A DNA stretch of 64,000 bases from JAFLBI01 sp964616465 (GTDB lineage: Bacteria > Bacteroidota > Bacteroidia > Chitinophagales > Chitinophagaceae), in NCBI GenBank assembly GCA_964616465.1, contig CAZTTO010000010.1:62001-126000 (forward strand). The letters run 5' to 3'. Made by a program: the position numbers and the translations under genes. A model generated the notes under the pieces. The model did not search any database. It was given only the letters and a program-made list of their open reading frames with translations, and was not told the DNA's origin. Within the stretch, counting starts at the first letter, position 1. The number at the start of each line of letters is the position of its first letter. This document shows positions 49,296-58,500 of this stretch, piece after piece.

Positions 49296-49739
49296 TTAAT
49301 TGTTTGTTTTTACAAAGCCCGTAAAGGTAATGGTATGAAAATTACCCCCGAGCGTATTGGCTGTTACAAAAATGTTTTTTCTAATATCTCCTGGGCTGGT
49401 TTGACCGCTGTCAAAAGCAGCAGTTACTCTTCCAGTGCCCCCCGGAGGCACAGCCTCTTTAGTGTATTCGGCAACAGTACATCCGCAACCAGCAGTTACC
49501 TGACTTATCACAAGCGGATTTTTACCAGTATTTGTAAACTTAAAAACGATTTGAACTTTTTCACCTTGCTGAATGGTTCCAAAGCTATTCTCAATTTTCT
49601 CCCACTCCAAAGTTGTAAAACTTGTTGTGTCTACAGCTGTTGATGTAGAAGGTTGTTGACTTTCACTTGCTTCTTCATTCGTATCTGTGCATGCAATTAA
49701 GCTAATCCCAAAAAATAAAGCTACGAACCAGTTTTTCAT
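49296..49739 (-). CDS. DUF1573 exported lipoprotein
   Basis: A 147-residue protein with a lipoprotein signal (LFFGISLIAC), a Ser/Thr-rich linker and one DUF1573 domain, an Ig-like or ASH-type fold: FGTIQQGEKVQIVFKFTNTGKNPLVISQVTAGCGCTVAEY and VPPGGTGRVTAAFDS. The GCGC motif is typical. Function unknown. It overlaps nusB by four bases and leads to yajC. Confidence 0.93.
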   Translation of the reverse strand: MKNWFVALFFGISLIACTDTNEEASESQQPSTSTAVDTTSFTTLEWEKIENSFGTIQQGEKVQIVFKFTNTGKNPLVISQVTAGCGCTVAEYTKEAVPPGGTGRVTAAFDSGQTSPGDIRKNIFVTANTLGGNFHTITFTGFVKTNN

Positions 49740-50668
49740 GTCACTTTCTTTTTAAAATCAATTTTTTGCAAATTACCAGAACTCACCAATTCTTTATGAA
49801 TACTATCTAAAATTCCATTCACAAACTGTCCACTTTGCTGAGTACTATAATCCTTTGCAATATCAATATATTCATTGATAGTAACCTTTGCAGGAATTGT
49901 TTCAAAGAACAAAAGTTCACAAACACCTAATCGCATAATGATCATGTCAAGTTGAGCAATTCTGTCAGGATCCCAGTTCTTTAATCTTGGTGTAATCCAT
50001 CCAAGTGCAACCTCTTTCTTCTCAATTGCAGTTCTTAAAAGCTGTCTTGCATAATCCCACTTCTCGGCTCCTAGCAAATCCATTAAATCAAACCCTTTCT
50101 GCTTCTGTAAAAATGCAGCCACTAATTGAACCAGCATTTCGCCATCATCATCCCAATTAGAAAACAAATCTTCAACCGCAGAATTGAATAAAGGATGTGG
50201 CAATAAAATTTGTTCAAATATGTATTCTAATATTGCTCTTTCTTCAGAAGCAGTTCGCTGCTGCTCACTAATGTACTTTTGGTACTCTCCACTTTGCGTG
50301 AGTTGTATGTACAATTTCCTTAGAAGCTCACGATCTGTTTTTAAGTGAGGCTGAAAGTGACTAATAGCCAATTCATAAGAAGGAATTTGCTTAATTTTCC
50401 AAAGCAATTCGTTTCCTGCAATTTTTGTATTTACATGCAAATCTTCATAAGAAGGAAGGTTCTTTGAAGCCCTATGTCTCGCATCTTCTTCTGCGTATAA
50501 TGCAATCTCAAAAATCCAATGAATTAAGTAGGTAAACAATTCAAAAGTTTTGTCAAACTCTTGCTTTAATATCCGGTTGGCTTTCTGAATATCCAGCTGG
50601 CTATCCTCTAGCTCCATTACATACAACCTTTGAACTACTTTGACCCGGATATTTCTTCTACTAATCAT
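49736..50668 (-). CDS. nusB: Transcription antitermination protein NusB (long form)
   Basis: A 310-residue protein. The C-terminal 130 residues are a NusB domain: WDYARQLLRTAIEKKEVALGWITPRLKNWDPDRIAQLDMIIMRLGVCELLF, TINEYIDIAKDYSTQQSGQFVNGILDSI. The N-terminus (RRNIRVKVVQRLY) is the family start, with a helical insertion between. Such extended NusB proteins are usual in Bacteroidota. It starts at 50668; an upstream frame lacks family content. It heads the nusB-DUF1573-yajC operon, divergent from groES. Confidence 0.92.
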   Translation of the reverse strand: MISRRNIRVKVVQRLYVMELEDSQLDIQKANRILKQEFDKTFELFTYLIHWIFEIALYAEEDARHRASKNLPSYEDLHVNTKIAGNELLWKIKQIPSYELAISHFQPHLKTDRELLRKLYIQLTQSGEYQKYISEQQRTASEERAILEYIFEQILLPHPLFNSAVEDLFSNWDDDGEMLVQLVAAFLQKQKGFDLMDLLGAEKWDYARQLLRTAIEKKEVALGWITPRLKNWDPDRIAQLDMIIMRLGVCELLFFETIPAKVTINEYIDIAKDYSTQQSGQFVNGILDSIHKELVSSGNLQKIDFKKKVT

Positions 50669-50850
50669 GCAAAGACCTTTATTTGGCTGCAAAAGTACAT
50701 GTAAATGATTGGCTTTCCAAGTTGATCTCTCATGAAAAAATGACAAAATGCACGCTGATGAATCCTTTTGAATGTAATCAACATGACAATTTTACGCCCA
50801 GAAAAGAACCAACAACATACAAAAGGAAAAATTGTCCTTTTTTCTGGTAA

Positions 50851-50865
50851 TGGCACGATTATCGC
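50851..50865 (+). promoter_or_regulatory. Candidate sigma-54 promoter for groESL
   Basis: TGGCACGATTATCGC matches the -24/-12 consensus TGGCACG-N4-TTGC at all positions but one (C for T in the -12 element). The spacing is exact. A start about 12 bases downstream would leave a leader of about 34 bases to groES. Confidence 0.55.
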
Positions 50866-50910
50866 CAATATTGATGCGAATATTATTCAACTAACAAAAA
50901 AACAATACGT

Positions 50911-51192
50911 ATGGCAAAAAAATTGAATGTGACCCCGCTACACGACAGGGTGATCGTTAAAGCAGCTGCTGCCGAAGAAAAGACTGCTGGTGGTATTATT
51001 ATCCCTGATACTGCTAAAGAAAAGCCACAGCGCGGAACAGTAATTGCTGCCGGCCCTGGTAAAAAAGATGAGCCTGTAACTGTGAAAGTAGGCGACAATG
51101 TATTGTATGGCAAATATGCTGGTACTGAAATTCAAATTGAAGGTCAGGACTATTTAATCATGCGTGAGAGCGATATTCTTGCAATTGTATAA
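50911..51192 (+). CDS. groES: Co-chaperonin GroES
   Basis: The 93-residue lid of the GroEL chamber. LTPLHDRVIVK-like start (NVTPLHDRVIVKAA), the mobile loop EEKTAGGIIIPDTAKEKPQ, GTVIAAGPG, VGDNVLYGKYAGTEI and the final DYLIMRESDILAIV are intact. groEL follows after 36 bases, so both are one operon. The leader contains a sigma-54-like site and no CIRCE inverted repeat. Confidence 0.98.
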   Translation: MAKKLNVTPLHDRVIVKAAAAEEKTAGGIIIPDTAKEKPQRGTVIAAGPGKKDEPVTVKVGDNVLYGKYAGTEIQIEGQDYLIMRESDILAIV

Positions 51193-51228
51193 TTCAAACA
51201 TTCACCTAAATAAAATCTAACATAGATT

Positions 51229-52863
51229 ATGGCTAAGCAAATTTTCTTCGATATCGAAGCAAGAAATAGAATGAAAAAAGGCGTTGACACTTTGGCTAAC
51301 GCTGTTAAAGTTACCCTCGGACCAAAAGGTCGTAACGTGGTAATTGAAAAGAAGTTTGGCGCTCCTGCTGTTACTAAAGATGGCGTAAGCGTTGCAAAAG
51401 AAATTGAATTGGAAGACCCAATTGAAAACATGGGTGCACAAATGGTAAAAGAAGTAGCTAGCAAAACTGCTGATATTGCAGGTGATGGTACTACTACTGC
51501 TACTGTTCTTGCTCAGTCAATTATCAGCGAAGGTTTGAAAATGGTTGCTGCTGGTGCAAACCCTATGGATTTAAAGCGTGGTATCGACAAAGCTGTTAGC
51601 TTGGTTGTTGAAAATCTACGTGGTCAAAGCCAAACTGTTGGTAACGACAGCAAAAAAATTCAGCAAGTTGCTACTATCTCTGCCAACAACGACGAAACCA
51701 TCGGTAAATTAATTGCTGAAGCTTTCGCTAAAGTTGGTAAAGAAGGTGTAATTACTGTTGAAGAAGCTAAAGGAACTGATACAACTGTTGAAGTTGTAGA
51801 AGGTATGCAATTCGATAGAGGTTATGTAAGTCCTTACTTCGTAACTAATAGCGAAAAAATGGAAGCTGAATTGCAAAATCCTTACATCTTGATCTACGAC
51901 AAGAAGATCAGCGCTATGAAGGATATCTTACATATCCTTGAAAAAGTTGCACAAAGCGGACGTCCACTATTAATCATCTCTGAAGATTTAGAAGGTGAAG
52001 CATTGGCTACTTTAGTAGTGAACAAATTACGTGGTACCATTAAGGTTGCTGCTGTTAAAGCTCCAGGCTTTGGCGATAGAAGAAAAGAAATGCTAACTGA
52101 TATTGCTATCTTAACTGCAGGTACTGTTATTAGCGAAGAGCAAGGTTACAAACTGGAGAATGCAGATTTAACTTACTTAGGTCAGGCTGCTTCTGTAACT
52201 ATTGATAAAGACAATACTACCATCGTTGGTGGTAAAGGTAAGAAGACTGATATCACTGCTCGCGTTAACCAAATCAAAGCTCAGATGGAAAATACTACTT
52301 CTGACTACGATCGTGAGAAGTTACAAGAGCGTTTGGCTAAATTAGCAGGTGGTGTTGCAGTATTGTATGTAGGTGCTGCTACTGAAGTAGAAATGAAAGA
52401 GAAGAAAGATCGCGTAGATGATGCTCTACATGCAACTCGTGCAGCTGTTGAAGAAGGTATCGTACCTGGTGGTGGTGTTGCTTATATCCGTGCTATTGAT
52501 GCTTTAGAAGCTAAAGTAAAAGGACAAATTCACGATGAGCAAACTGGTATGGCAATCGTTCGCCGTGCTTTAGAAGAGCCAATGCGTACTTTGACAGCTA
52601 ACGCTGGTATTGATGGTTCAATTGTTGTTCAAAGAATCAAAGAAGGAAAAGCTGACTTTGGTTTCAATGCAAGAACTGAAACTTATGAGAACCTTTTCAA
52701 AGCTGGTGTAATTGACCCAACTAAAGTGAGCCGTGTTGCATTAGAAAACGCTGCTTCAATTGCTGGAATGTTGTTGACTACTGAATGTGTAGTTGCCGAT
52801 AAGCCTAAAAAAGAAGAAGCACATGCACATCCAACTCCTGATATGGGTGGAATGGGTTATTAA
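51229..52863 (+). CDS. groEL: Chaperonin GroEL
   Basis: The 544-residue chaperonin. It has KNVVIEKKFGAP-like (GRNVVIEKKFGAPAVTKDGVSVAKEIEL), the ATPase motif AGDGTTTATVLA, ALATLVVNKLRG, VKAPGFGDRRKEML, EEGIVPGGGVA and a C-terminus ending HPTPDMGGMGY with a short GGM-like tail. Codons are unusually regular (GCT, GGT), as expected for a highly expressed gene. A strong terminator follows. Confidence 0.98.
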   Translation: MAKQIFFDIEARNRMKKGVDTLANAVKVTLGPKGRNVVIEKKFGAPAVTKDGVSVAKEIELEDPIENMGAQMVKEVASKTADIAGDGTTTATVLAQSIISEGLKMVAAGANPMDLKRGIDKAVSLVVENLRGQSQTVGNDSKKIQQVATISANNDETIGKLIAEAFAKVGKEGVITVEEAKGTDTTVEVVEGMQFDRGYVSPYFVTNSEKMEAELQNPYILIYDKKISAMKDILHILEKVAQSGRPLLIISEDLEGEALATLVVNKLRGTIKVAAVKAPGFGDRRKEMLTDIAILTAGTVISEEQGYKLENADLTYLGQAASVTIDKDNTTIVGGKGKKTDITARVNQIKAQMENTTSDYDREKLQERLAKLAGGVAVLYVGAATEVEMKEKKDRVDDALHATRAAVEEGIVPGGGVAYIRAIDALEAKVKGQIHDEQTGMAIVRRALEEPMRTLTANAGIDGSIVVQRIKEGKADFGFNARTETYENLFKAGVIDPTKVSRVALENAASIAGMLLTTECVVADKPKKEEAHAHPTPDMGGMGY

Positions 52864-52887
52864 TCCAATTGCACTGTATAATTGTAG

Positions 52888-52920
52888 AAAGTCTCAACTT
52901 TGGTTGGGACTTTCTTTTTT
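52888..52920 (+). terminator. Terminator after groEL
   Basis: An 11-bp stem (52888-52898 with 52903-52913), one G-T pair, four-base loop, then a T-rich tract. Confidence 0.92.
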
Positions 52921-52954
52921 TCAACCATCACGTAATTTGTTTGTTGTTCGAAAT

Positions 52955-54334
52955 ATGAAGTGGAAAATCGCCTGCTCACTGTTTTTATTGATGATTGCAT
53001 TAGGTGCATTCTCAGTTCGCTCCACCAATCCTACACCCGAGCCAATACCCGCGAATCCCCAAACATTAGGTGATGCGAAAAAGGGATGGAATTACTTGAT
53101 TTATGGTGATTTCATTAAAAGCGGACTCCCACTTCCCTTATTCAAACTGGTTCAAGGAAAAGATCCTAATAACTATTTACAGCGCACTGGTGAATCTGCA
53201 CAAATTCCTCATGGCTTCAATTTGGTACAACATGAAAATGGAACTACTATCGTAGTGCCAACCTGTTTGCAATGCCATGCGCAGGAAATGGACGGACAAT
53301 TATTTGTTGGACTTGGAAATACATTTCTCGATTTCACTCAATTTGGAAAAGAAAGAAATGGCCCTGCTGGTTTTGCTTCTAAAATGTTGAAAGCAATGTC
53401 TCCTAAATGGGAAGAATCAACCAGCACAATTATTCGATCCTTTTCTACAATTGGTCCACTTATGCATACAGAAGTGGTTGGAGTGAATGCCGCTGATAGA
53501 CTCGCCACATTATTAGTAGCTCATCGCGATCCACAAACATTAGAATGGCAGAAGAATCCTGTGCTACCTATCCCGCCAGAAGTTACTCCAACAGATGTAC
53601 CAGCGTGGTGGCTGTTGAAAAAGAAAAATGCTATGTTTTATAATGGCTTTGGAAGAGGCGATTTTGGCAAATTCTTAATGCTAAGTAACCTTCTCACTGT
53701 AAAAGATTCTGCTGAAGCAAGAGAGGTTAGCAAACACTTCGCAGATGTATTAGCTTATATCTATAGTCTGGAAGCGCCCAAATATCCTAAAAACATTCAG
53801 CTTGAATTAGCACTAAAAGGAGAAAAAATATTTAATAAAAATTGTAGTTCTTGTCATGGTACCTACGGCGAAAAAAGTAGTTACCCTAATTTGTTGGTGC
53901 CTCCTGAAATTATAAAAACAGATACCATGCTTTTCTCCAGCAATTACCAAGAACCGCAATTCATTGACTGGTTCAATAAAAGTTGGTTTGCGCAAGGGGA
54001 AAGTCCTGCTCAATTGGTGCCAGGAAGAGGTTATGTTGCACCTCCCTTAGATGGAGTTTGGATAACCGCTCCTTACTTACACAATGGCTCTGTCCCTACT
54101 ATTGAAGCGGTCTTAAATAGTCAACTAAGACCTACCTATTGGAGCAGAAATTTAAAAAATCCTGAATACGACTATAACAAGCTTGGATGGAAATATTCTA
54201 CTCATACAGCAGGGCAGAATAAAAATATTTACAACACCACCTTACCAGGGTATAGCAATAAAGGTCACTACTTCGGCGACCACCTGACAAATGATGAAAG
54301 AAAAGCCTTGATTGAATACCTAAAAACATTATGA
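52955..54334 (+). CDS. Exported di-haem c-type cytochrome
   Basis: A 459-residue secreted protein with a signal (MKWKIACSLFLLMIALGAFS) and two haem-c motifs, CLQCH (104-108) and CSSCH (297-301). The second half has the cytochrome c peroxidase/MauG-like pattern GEKIFNKNCSSCHG, and GRGYVAPPLDGVWITAPYLHNGSVPTIEAVL at the end. The peroxidase or oxidase reaction is inferred; the first haem region is less typical. It starts 91 bases after groEL, beyond the terminator, and ends next to the helicase gene. Confidence 0.8.
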   Translation: MKWKIACSLFLLMIALGAFSVRSTNPTPEPIPANPQTLGDAKKGWNYLIYGDFIKSGLPLPLFKLVQGKDPNNYLQRTGESAQIPHGFNLVQHENGTTIVVPTCLQCHAQEMDGQLFVGLGNTFLDFTQFGKERNGPAGFASKMLKAMSPKWEESTSTIIRSFSTIGPLMHTEVVGVNAADRLATLLVAHRDPQTLEWQKNPVLPIPPEVTPTDVPAWWLLKKKNAMFYNGFGRGDFGKFLMLSNLLTVKDSAEAREVSKHFADVLAYIYSLEAPKYPKNIQLELALKGEKIFNKNCSSCHGTYGEKSSYPNLLVPPEIIKTDTMLFSSNYQEPQFIDWFNKSWFAQGESPAQLVPGRGYVAPPLDGVWITAPYLHNGSVPTIEAVLNSQLRPTYWSRNLKNPEYDYNKLGWKYSTHTAGQNKNIYNTTLPGYSNKGHYFGDHLTNDERKALIEYLKTL

Positions 54335-56827
54335 TTGCAATACAATTCAGTCAAGTTGAATTTCAAATATTCTAAAGGCTATCAAGTAGTTGAACAGTGG
54401 CTACAAAAAAAAGGTTGGCAACCTTTTGCTTTCCAGTACGAAACATGGGAATCTATGTGGACTGGAAAACACGGCTTAGTGAATGCGCCCACAGGATGCG
54501 GGAAAACCTTTTCTGTTTTTTTAGGTGCAGTTATTCAGTATATCAATGAACATCCCAACGATTGGCAAACAAGAACACACAAAGAATTATACCTACTATG
54601 GGTTACTCCATTAAGGGCATTGGCTAAAGATATTGTTAGAGCTATGGAGGAAGCAGTTGAAGAAATTGGACTTCCTTGGAAAATAGCTATGCGCAATGGC
54701 GATACAGAAACAGCAGAACGACAAAAACAAAAAAAGAATCCACCTCAAGTTCTTGTCATTACACCTGAAAGCCTGCATTTACTTATTGCGCAAAAAAAAC
54801 ACCTGACTTTTTTTGAAGGGACTGCTTGTGTTGCAGTAGACGAATGGCATGAACTCATTGGCAGCAAAAGAGGAGTTCAAACCGAATTAGCTATATCACA
54901 TCTTGTACATAACAGTAAGCGCTCATTATTAGTTTGGGGAATTAGTGCAACCATTGGTAACTTGAATGAAGCGGCAGAGGTATTACTTCAACCTGTTCGA
55001 AATCAGCCATGGAAGCTTATTAGAGCAGAATTAGATAAAAGAATTGAAATCATATCAATCATTCCCGATGAAATTGAAACCTATCCTTGGGCAGGTCATT
55101 TAGGCATCAAATTAGCTGAGCAACTCATTCCAATTATTGAAAGCAGTCGAACTACACTCTTGTTCATCAATACCAGGAGCATGAGTGAAATTTGGTACCA
55201 GAAAATTCTAGAGCTTGCACCACAACTCGCTGGTGCCATGGCATTGCATCATGGAAGTATTGAAAAAGAATTAAGGGTTTGGGTAGAAGAAGCATTACAT
55301 CAGGAAGTATTAAAATTGGTTGTATGTACAGCTAGCTTAGATCTTGGTGTTGACTTTAGACCAGTTGACACAGTCATTCAAGTAGGTTCCCCTAAAGGTG
55401 TATCTCGATTTTTACAAAGAGCAGGAAGAAGTGGTCACCAACCAGGTGCTATTAGTAAAATATTTTTTCTTCCCACGCACTCACTTGAATTGATGGAAGC
55501 TGCGGCTTTAAAATCAGCTCTCTCCTACCATCATATTGAAGCGAAACAACCCTTGCAACTTTGCTTTGATGTACTAGTACAATATTTATGTACACTAGCA
55601 ACAGGTGATGGATTTGAAGCAGAAGATGCATTCCATGAAATTCAGAATACATTTTGTTTTCAAGAAATCAGTCAAGAAGAGTGGCAGGAACTTCTTCATT
55701 TAATTACAAAAGGCGGCAACTCTTTACAAGCCTATGATGAATTTAGGAAAGTAGATATTGAAGACAAGAAGTATATTATAAAAAGCAGGAGAATTGCCCT
55801 AAGACACAGAATGAATATTGGCACCATTGTTAGTGATGCTTTACTGAAGGTAAAAACCATTCAAGGAAAATACCTCGGCACTATTGAAGAATGGTTTGTC
55901 AGCAAGTTAGAGCCTGGAACTGTGTTTACGTTAGCAGGAAGAAACTTAGAGTTGGTTGGAATGAAAGATATGACTGCAATTGTTAAGCCATCTAAATCAA
56001 AAAAATCTTTGGTACCTAGCTGGATGGGTGGAAGAATGCCGCTTACTGCCAATTTAGGTATCCTACTTCGTCAGACTCTGAATTTGGTACGCGAACAGGC
56101 TTTTGAAAACTGGCCCACAGAACTTCAAGCTTTAAAGTACTTATTTGAGATTCAACAAGACCTATCGCATATACCGCAAAAAGATGAATTGTTGATAGAA
56201 TACATCGTAACAAAAGACGGATATCACTTATTCGTACATCCATTTGAAGGTAGACTGGTACATGAAGCAATGGCTGCAATTGTTGCTTATCGCATTAGTC
56301 TTATTCAGCCAATTACTTTTTCAATTGCCATGAATGATTACAGCTTTGAACTATTGAGCGACCAACCTTTACCTATTGACGAAATTGATTTGTATAGTTT
56401 ATTTTCAACCAACCAGCTTTTATTAGACATACAAAAGAGTGTGAATGCAGCAGAAATGGCTAAACGAAAGTTCAGAGATATAGCAGTCATAGGTGGACTC
56501 ATCTTTCAAGGATTTCCTGGCGAACAGAAAAAAGCCAGACACCTACAGTCATCTGCATCGCTTTTGTTTCAAGTGTTTCAAGAGTATGAACCGAATAATG
56601 TGTTACTCCGACAAGCCTATCAGGAAGTGTTTGACCAACAAATGGAAGAACAAAGGCTTCGACAAGCACTTGACAGAATACAATCGTCTGAAATCATTTT
56701 GAAAAAACCAACCAAGTTAACTCCATTCTCTTTCCCAGTGAAAGTAGACGGATTAAATAGAGAAAATTTAAGTTCAGAAAGATTAGAAGACAGGGTTAAA
56801 CGAATGCAAGAACAACTTAAAAAATAA
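54335..56827 (+). CDS. Ligase-associated DNA DExH-box helicase (Lhr-like)
   Basis: An 830-residue superfamily 2 helicase: Walker A APTGCGKT (51-58), VTPLRALAKD, VITPESLHLL, DEWHEL as motif II, WGISATIGN (motif III), and TASLDLGVDF and QRAGRSGH (motifs V and VI). The C-terminal part has the Lhr-type winged helix and FEGRLVHEAMAA, usual in the ligase-associated group. It follows the cytochrome gene with no gap and starts at TTG; a second TTG at 54356 is possible. pdeM is next, but the partner ligase and exonuclease genes are absent. Confidence 0.9.
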   Translation: MQYNSVKLNFKYSKGYQVVEQWLQKKGWQPFAFQYETWESMWTGKHGLVNAPTGCGKTFSVFLGAVIQYINEHPNDWQTRTHKELYLLWVTPLRALAKDIVRAMEEAVEEIGLPWKIAMRNGDTETAERQKQKKNPPQVLVITPESLHLLIAQKKHLTFFEGTACVAVDEWHELIGSKRGVQTELAISHLVHNSKRSLLVWGISATIGNLNEAAEVLLQPVRNQPWKLIRAELDKRIEIISIIPDEIETYPWAGHLGIKLAEQLIPIIESSRTTLLFINTRSMSEIWYQKILELAPQLAGAMALHHGSIEKELRVWVEEALHQEVLKLVVCTASLDLGVDFRPVDTVIQVGSPKGVSRFLQRAGRSGHQPGAISKIFFLPTHSLELMEAAALKSALSYHHIEAKQPLQLCFDVLVQYLCTLATGDGFEAEDAFHEIQNTFCFQEISQEEWQELLHLITKGGNSLQAYDEFRKVDIEDKKYIIKSRRIALRHRMNIGTIVSDALLKVKTIQGKYLGTIEEWFVSKLEPGTVFTLAGRNLELVGMKDMTAIVKPSKSKKSLVPSWMGGRMPLTANLGILLRQTLNLVREQAFENWPTELQALKYLFEIQQDLSHIPQKDELLIEYIVTKDGYHLFVHPFEGRLVHEAMAAIVAYRISLIQPITFSIAMNDYSFELLSDQPLPIDEIDLYSLFSTNQLLLDIQKSVNAAEMAKRKFRDIAVIGGLIFQGFPGEQKKARHLQSSASLLFQVFQEYEPNNVLLRQAYQEVFDQQMEEQRLRQALDRIQSSEIILKKPTKLTPFSFPVKVDGLNRENLSSERLEDRVKRMQEQLKK

Positions 56828-56845
56828 TACACAGATATTTGCACC

Positions 56846-57499
56846 ATGCAACTCAAGGAAGTAGAGATCGATGGAAATAAATGGCTGTTATCGTCGAACA
56901 GGGTTTTATTTTGGGAACAACAAAATGCTCTTCTATTAGCAGATGCTCATCTCGGAAAGACTGGCCATTTCAGAAAAGAAGGTATTGGTATTCCGCAAGA
57001 CGTCTATCAAAAAGATTTACACCGACTATTCGACTCAATACAGTTTTTTCAAGCAAAACATGTTTGGATTATCGGCGATCTTTTTCATAGCCATGGAAAT
57101 AAAGAACTGGATCTTTTTTTGAGATGGAGAAATGACTTTAGTGACACTGAATTTCATCTCGTAAAAGGCAACCACGATATTCTTCCCAAGCAGTGGTATG
57201 AAGATGCCAATATTCAAGTGCATACCAAAGAAGTCGTTATAGGTAATATAGAACTTACACACGACCCTAAAGACTATGTAAATCCTGAGAAGTACTCACT
57301 GTCAGGTCATGTGCACCCAGGAGTGCTTATAAAAGGTTTAGGCCGACAAAAACTTCGTTTTCCTTGTTTTTATTTTGGCCAGAAGCAAGGTCTGCTTCCT
57401 GCGTTTGGTGAATTTACAGGACTATTCACCATTGAAACAAGAATTGATGATAAATGCTTTGCTATTGTAAATCATGAATTGATTCCCATATCATGTTAA
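56846..57499 (+). CDS. pdeM: Ligase-associated DNA damage response endonuclease PdeM
   Basis: A 217-residue metallophosphoesterase. All motifs are visible: LADAHLGKTGHFRKEG, GDLFHSHGNKE, KGNHD, LTHDP and SGHVHPG. Members of this group sit beside the ligase-associated helicase and are thought to act in DNA repair with Mn2+. It follows the helicase by 18 bases and overlaps the next gene by seven. Confidence 0.92.
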   Translation: MQLKEVEIDGNKWLLSSNRVLFWEQQNALLLADAHLGKTGHFRKEGIGIPQDVYQKDLHRLFDSIQFFQAKHVWIIGDLFHSHGNKELDLFLRWRNDFSDTEFHLVKGNHDILPKQWYEDANIQVHTKEVVIGNIELTHDPKDYVNPEKYSLSGHVHPGVLIKGLGRQKLRFPCFYFGQKQGLLPAFGEFTGLFTIETRIDDKCFAIVNHELIPISC

Positions 57500-58395
57500 A
57501 AATTGCATTCGATCCAATATATGCGCATCCATTGCCAGAAGGTCATCGCTTCCCTATGGTGAAATATGAACTCATACCTGAACAATTGCTCTATGAAGGA
57601 AGCATTTCCGAAGAGAATCTTTTCAGTCCTCAAGCATGTTCAGCAGAAATTATCTTACAAACCCATTCACCTGTTTATTATCAAAAACTCATTGATCAAA
57701 CACTCAGCGCTTCTGAGCAAAGAAAAATTGGATTTCCACAATCACCTCAGTTAACCTTACGAGAAAGAATCATCACCCAAGGAACAATAGATTGCGCTCT
57801 ATATGCTTTAAAATATGGCGTAGCAATGAACATAGCTGGAGGCACGCACCATTCATTCTATGATAGAGGTGAAGGATTTTGTTTACTAAATGATATGGCT
57901 GTAGCTGCAAATTATCTGCTCAATCAGAAGCTTGCAAAACGTATTCTAATCATTGATTTAGATGTTCACCAAGGCAATGGAACAGCCAGCTTATTTTCAA
58001 ACAATGAGCAAGTATATACTTTTAGCATGCATGGTGCCCACAACTATCCCTTTCATAAAGAGCAGAGCGATTGTGATGTTCCATTGTCAGATGGAATTCA
58101 AGATGCTGAATACCTGCATTTGTTAGACTTACATCTAAAAAGAATACTAGCTACTTTCAATCCCGATTTTGCATTTTACCTATCTGGTGTTGATATTCTC
58201 GAAACCGACAAATTCGGTAAACTAAAAGTAACCATGCAAGGCTGTTCACATAGAGATGCATTTGTATTTTCTACCCTTCAACAACACAATATACCCGTTG
58301 CAGTGGCTATGGGAGGTGGTTATTCACCCAAAGTGAAAGATATAGTTGATGCTCATTGCCAGACTTTCCGCTTAGCACAAAGCATTTTCTTCTAG
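57493..58395 (+). CDS. Histone deacetylase family protein
   Basis: A 300-residue zinc-dependent amidohydrolase of the arginase/deacetylase fold. HPLPEGHRFPMVKYE at the N-terminus, GGTHHSFYDRGEGFCLLNDMAVAA (catalytic His pair), DLDVHQGNGTASLF (zinc Asp and His) and GVDILETDKFGKL (third ligand region) are clear. Bacterial relatives act on acetylated polyamines or small amides; the substrate here is unknown. It overlaps pdeM by seven bases. Confidence 0.9.
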   Translation: MLKIAFDPIYAHPLPEGHRFPMVKYELIPEQLLYEGSISEENLFSPQACSAEIILQTHSPVYYQKLIDQTLSASEQRKIGFPQSPQLTLRERIITQGTIDCALYALKYGVAMNIAGGTHHSFYDRGEGFCLLNDMAVAANYLLNQKLAKRILIIDLDVHQGNGTASLFSNNEQVYTFSMHGAHNYPFHKEQSDCDVPLSDGIQDAEYLHLLDLHLKRILATFNPDFAFYLSGVDILETDKFGKLKVTMQGCSHRDAFVFSTLQQHNIPVAVAMGGGYSPKVKDIVDAHCQTFRLAQSIFF

Positions 58396-58500
58396 ATACA
58401 ACTCCAGTGTTTATTTTTTTCTAAACGCTAACATATTTTTAGCATTTCTTTTTGAAACCTAGCACGAGAATTGAAACATATGTATAAAAACAAATTACAT

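Noticed and set aside
50669..50910. CIRCE operator for HrcA before groES
   Set aside because: No TTAGCACTC-N9-GAGTGCTAA repeat, even with several mismatches, was found.
50783..50926. A 47-codon frame upstream of and overlapping groES
   Set aside because: It covers the candidate promoter and leader, overlaps the groES start in another frame and has no recognisable features.
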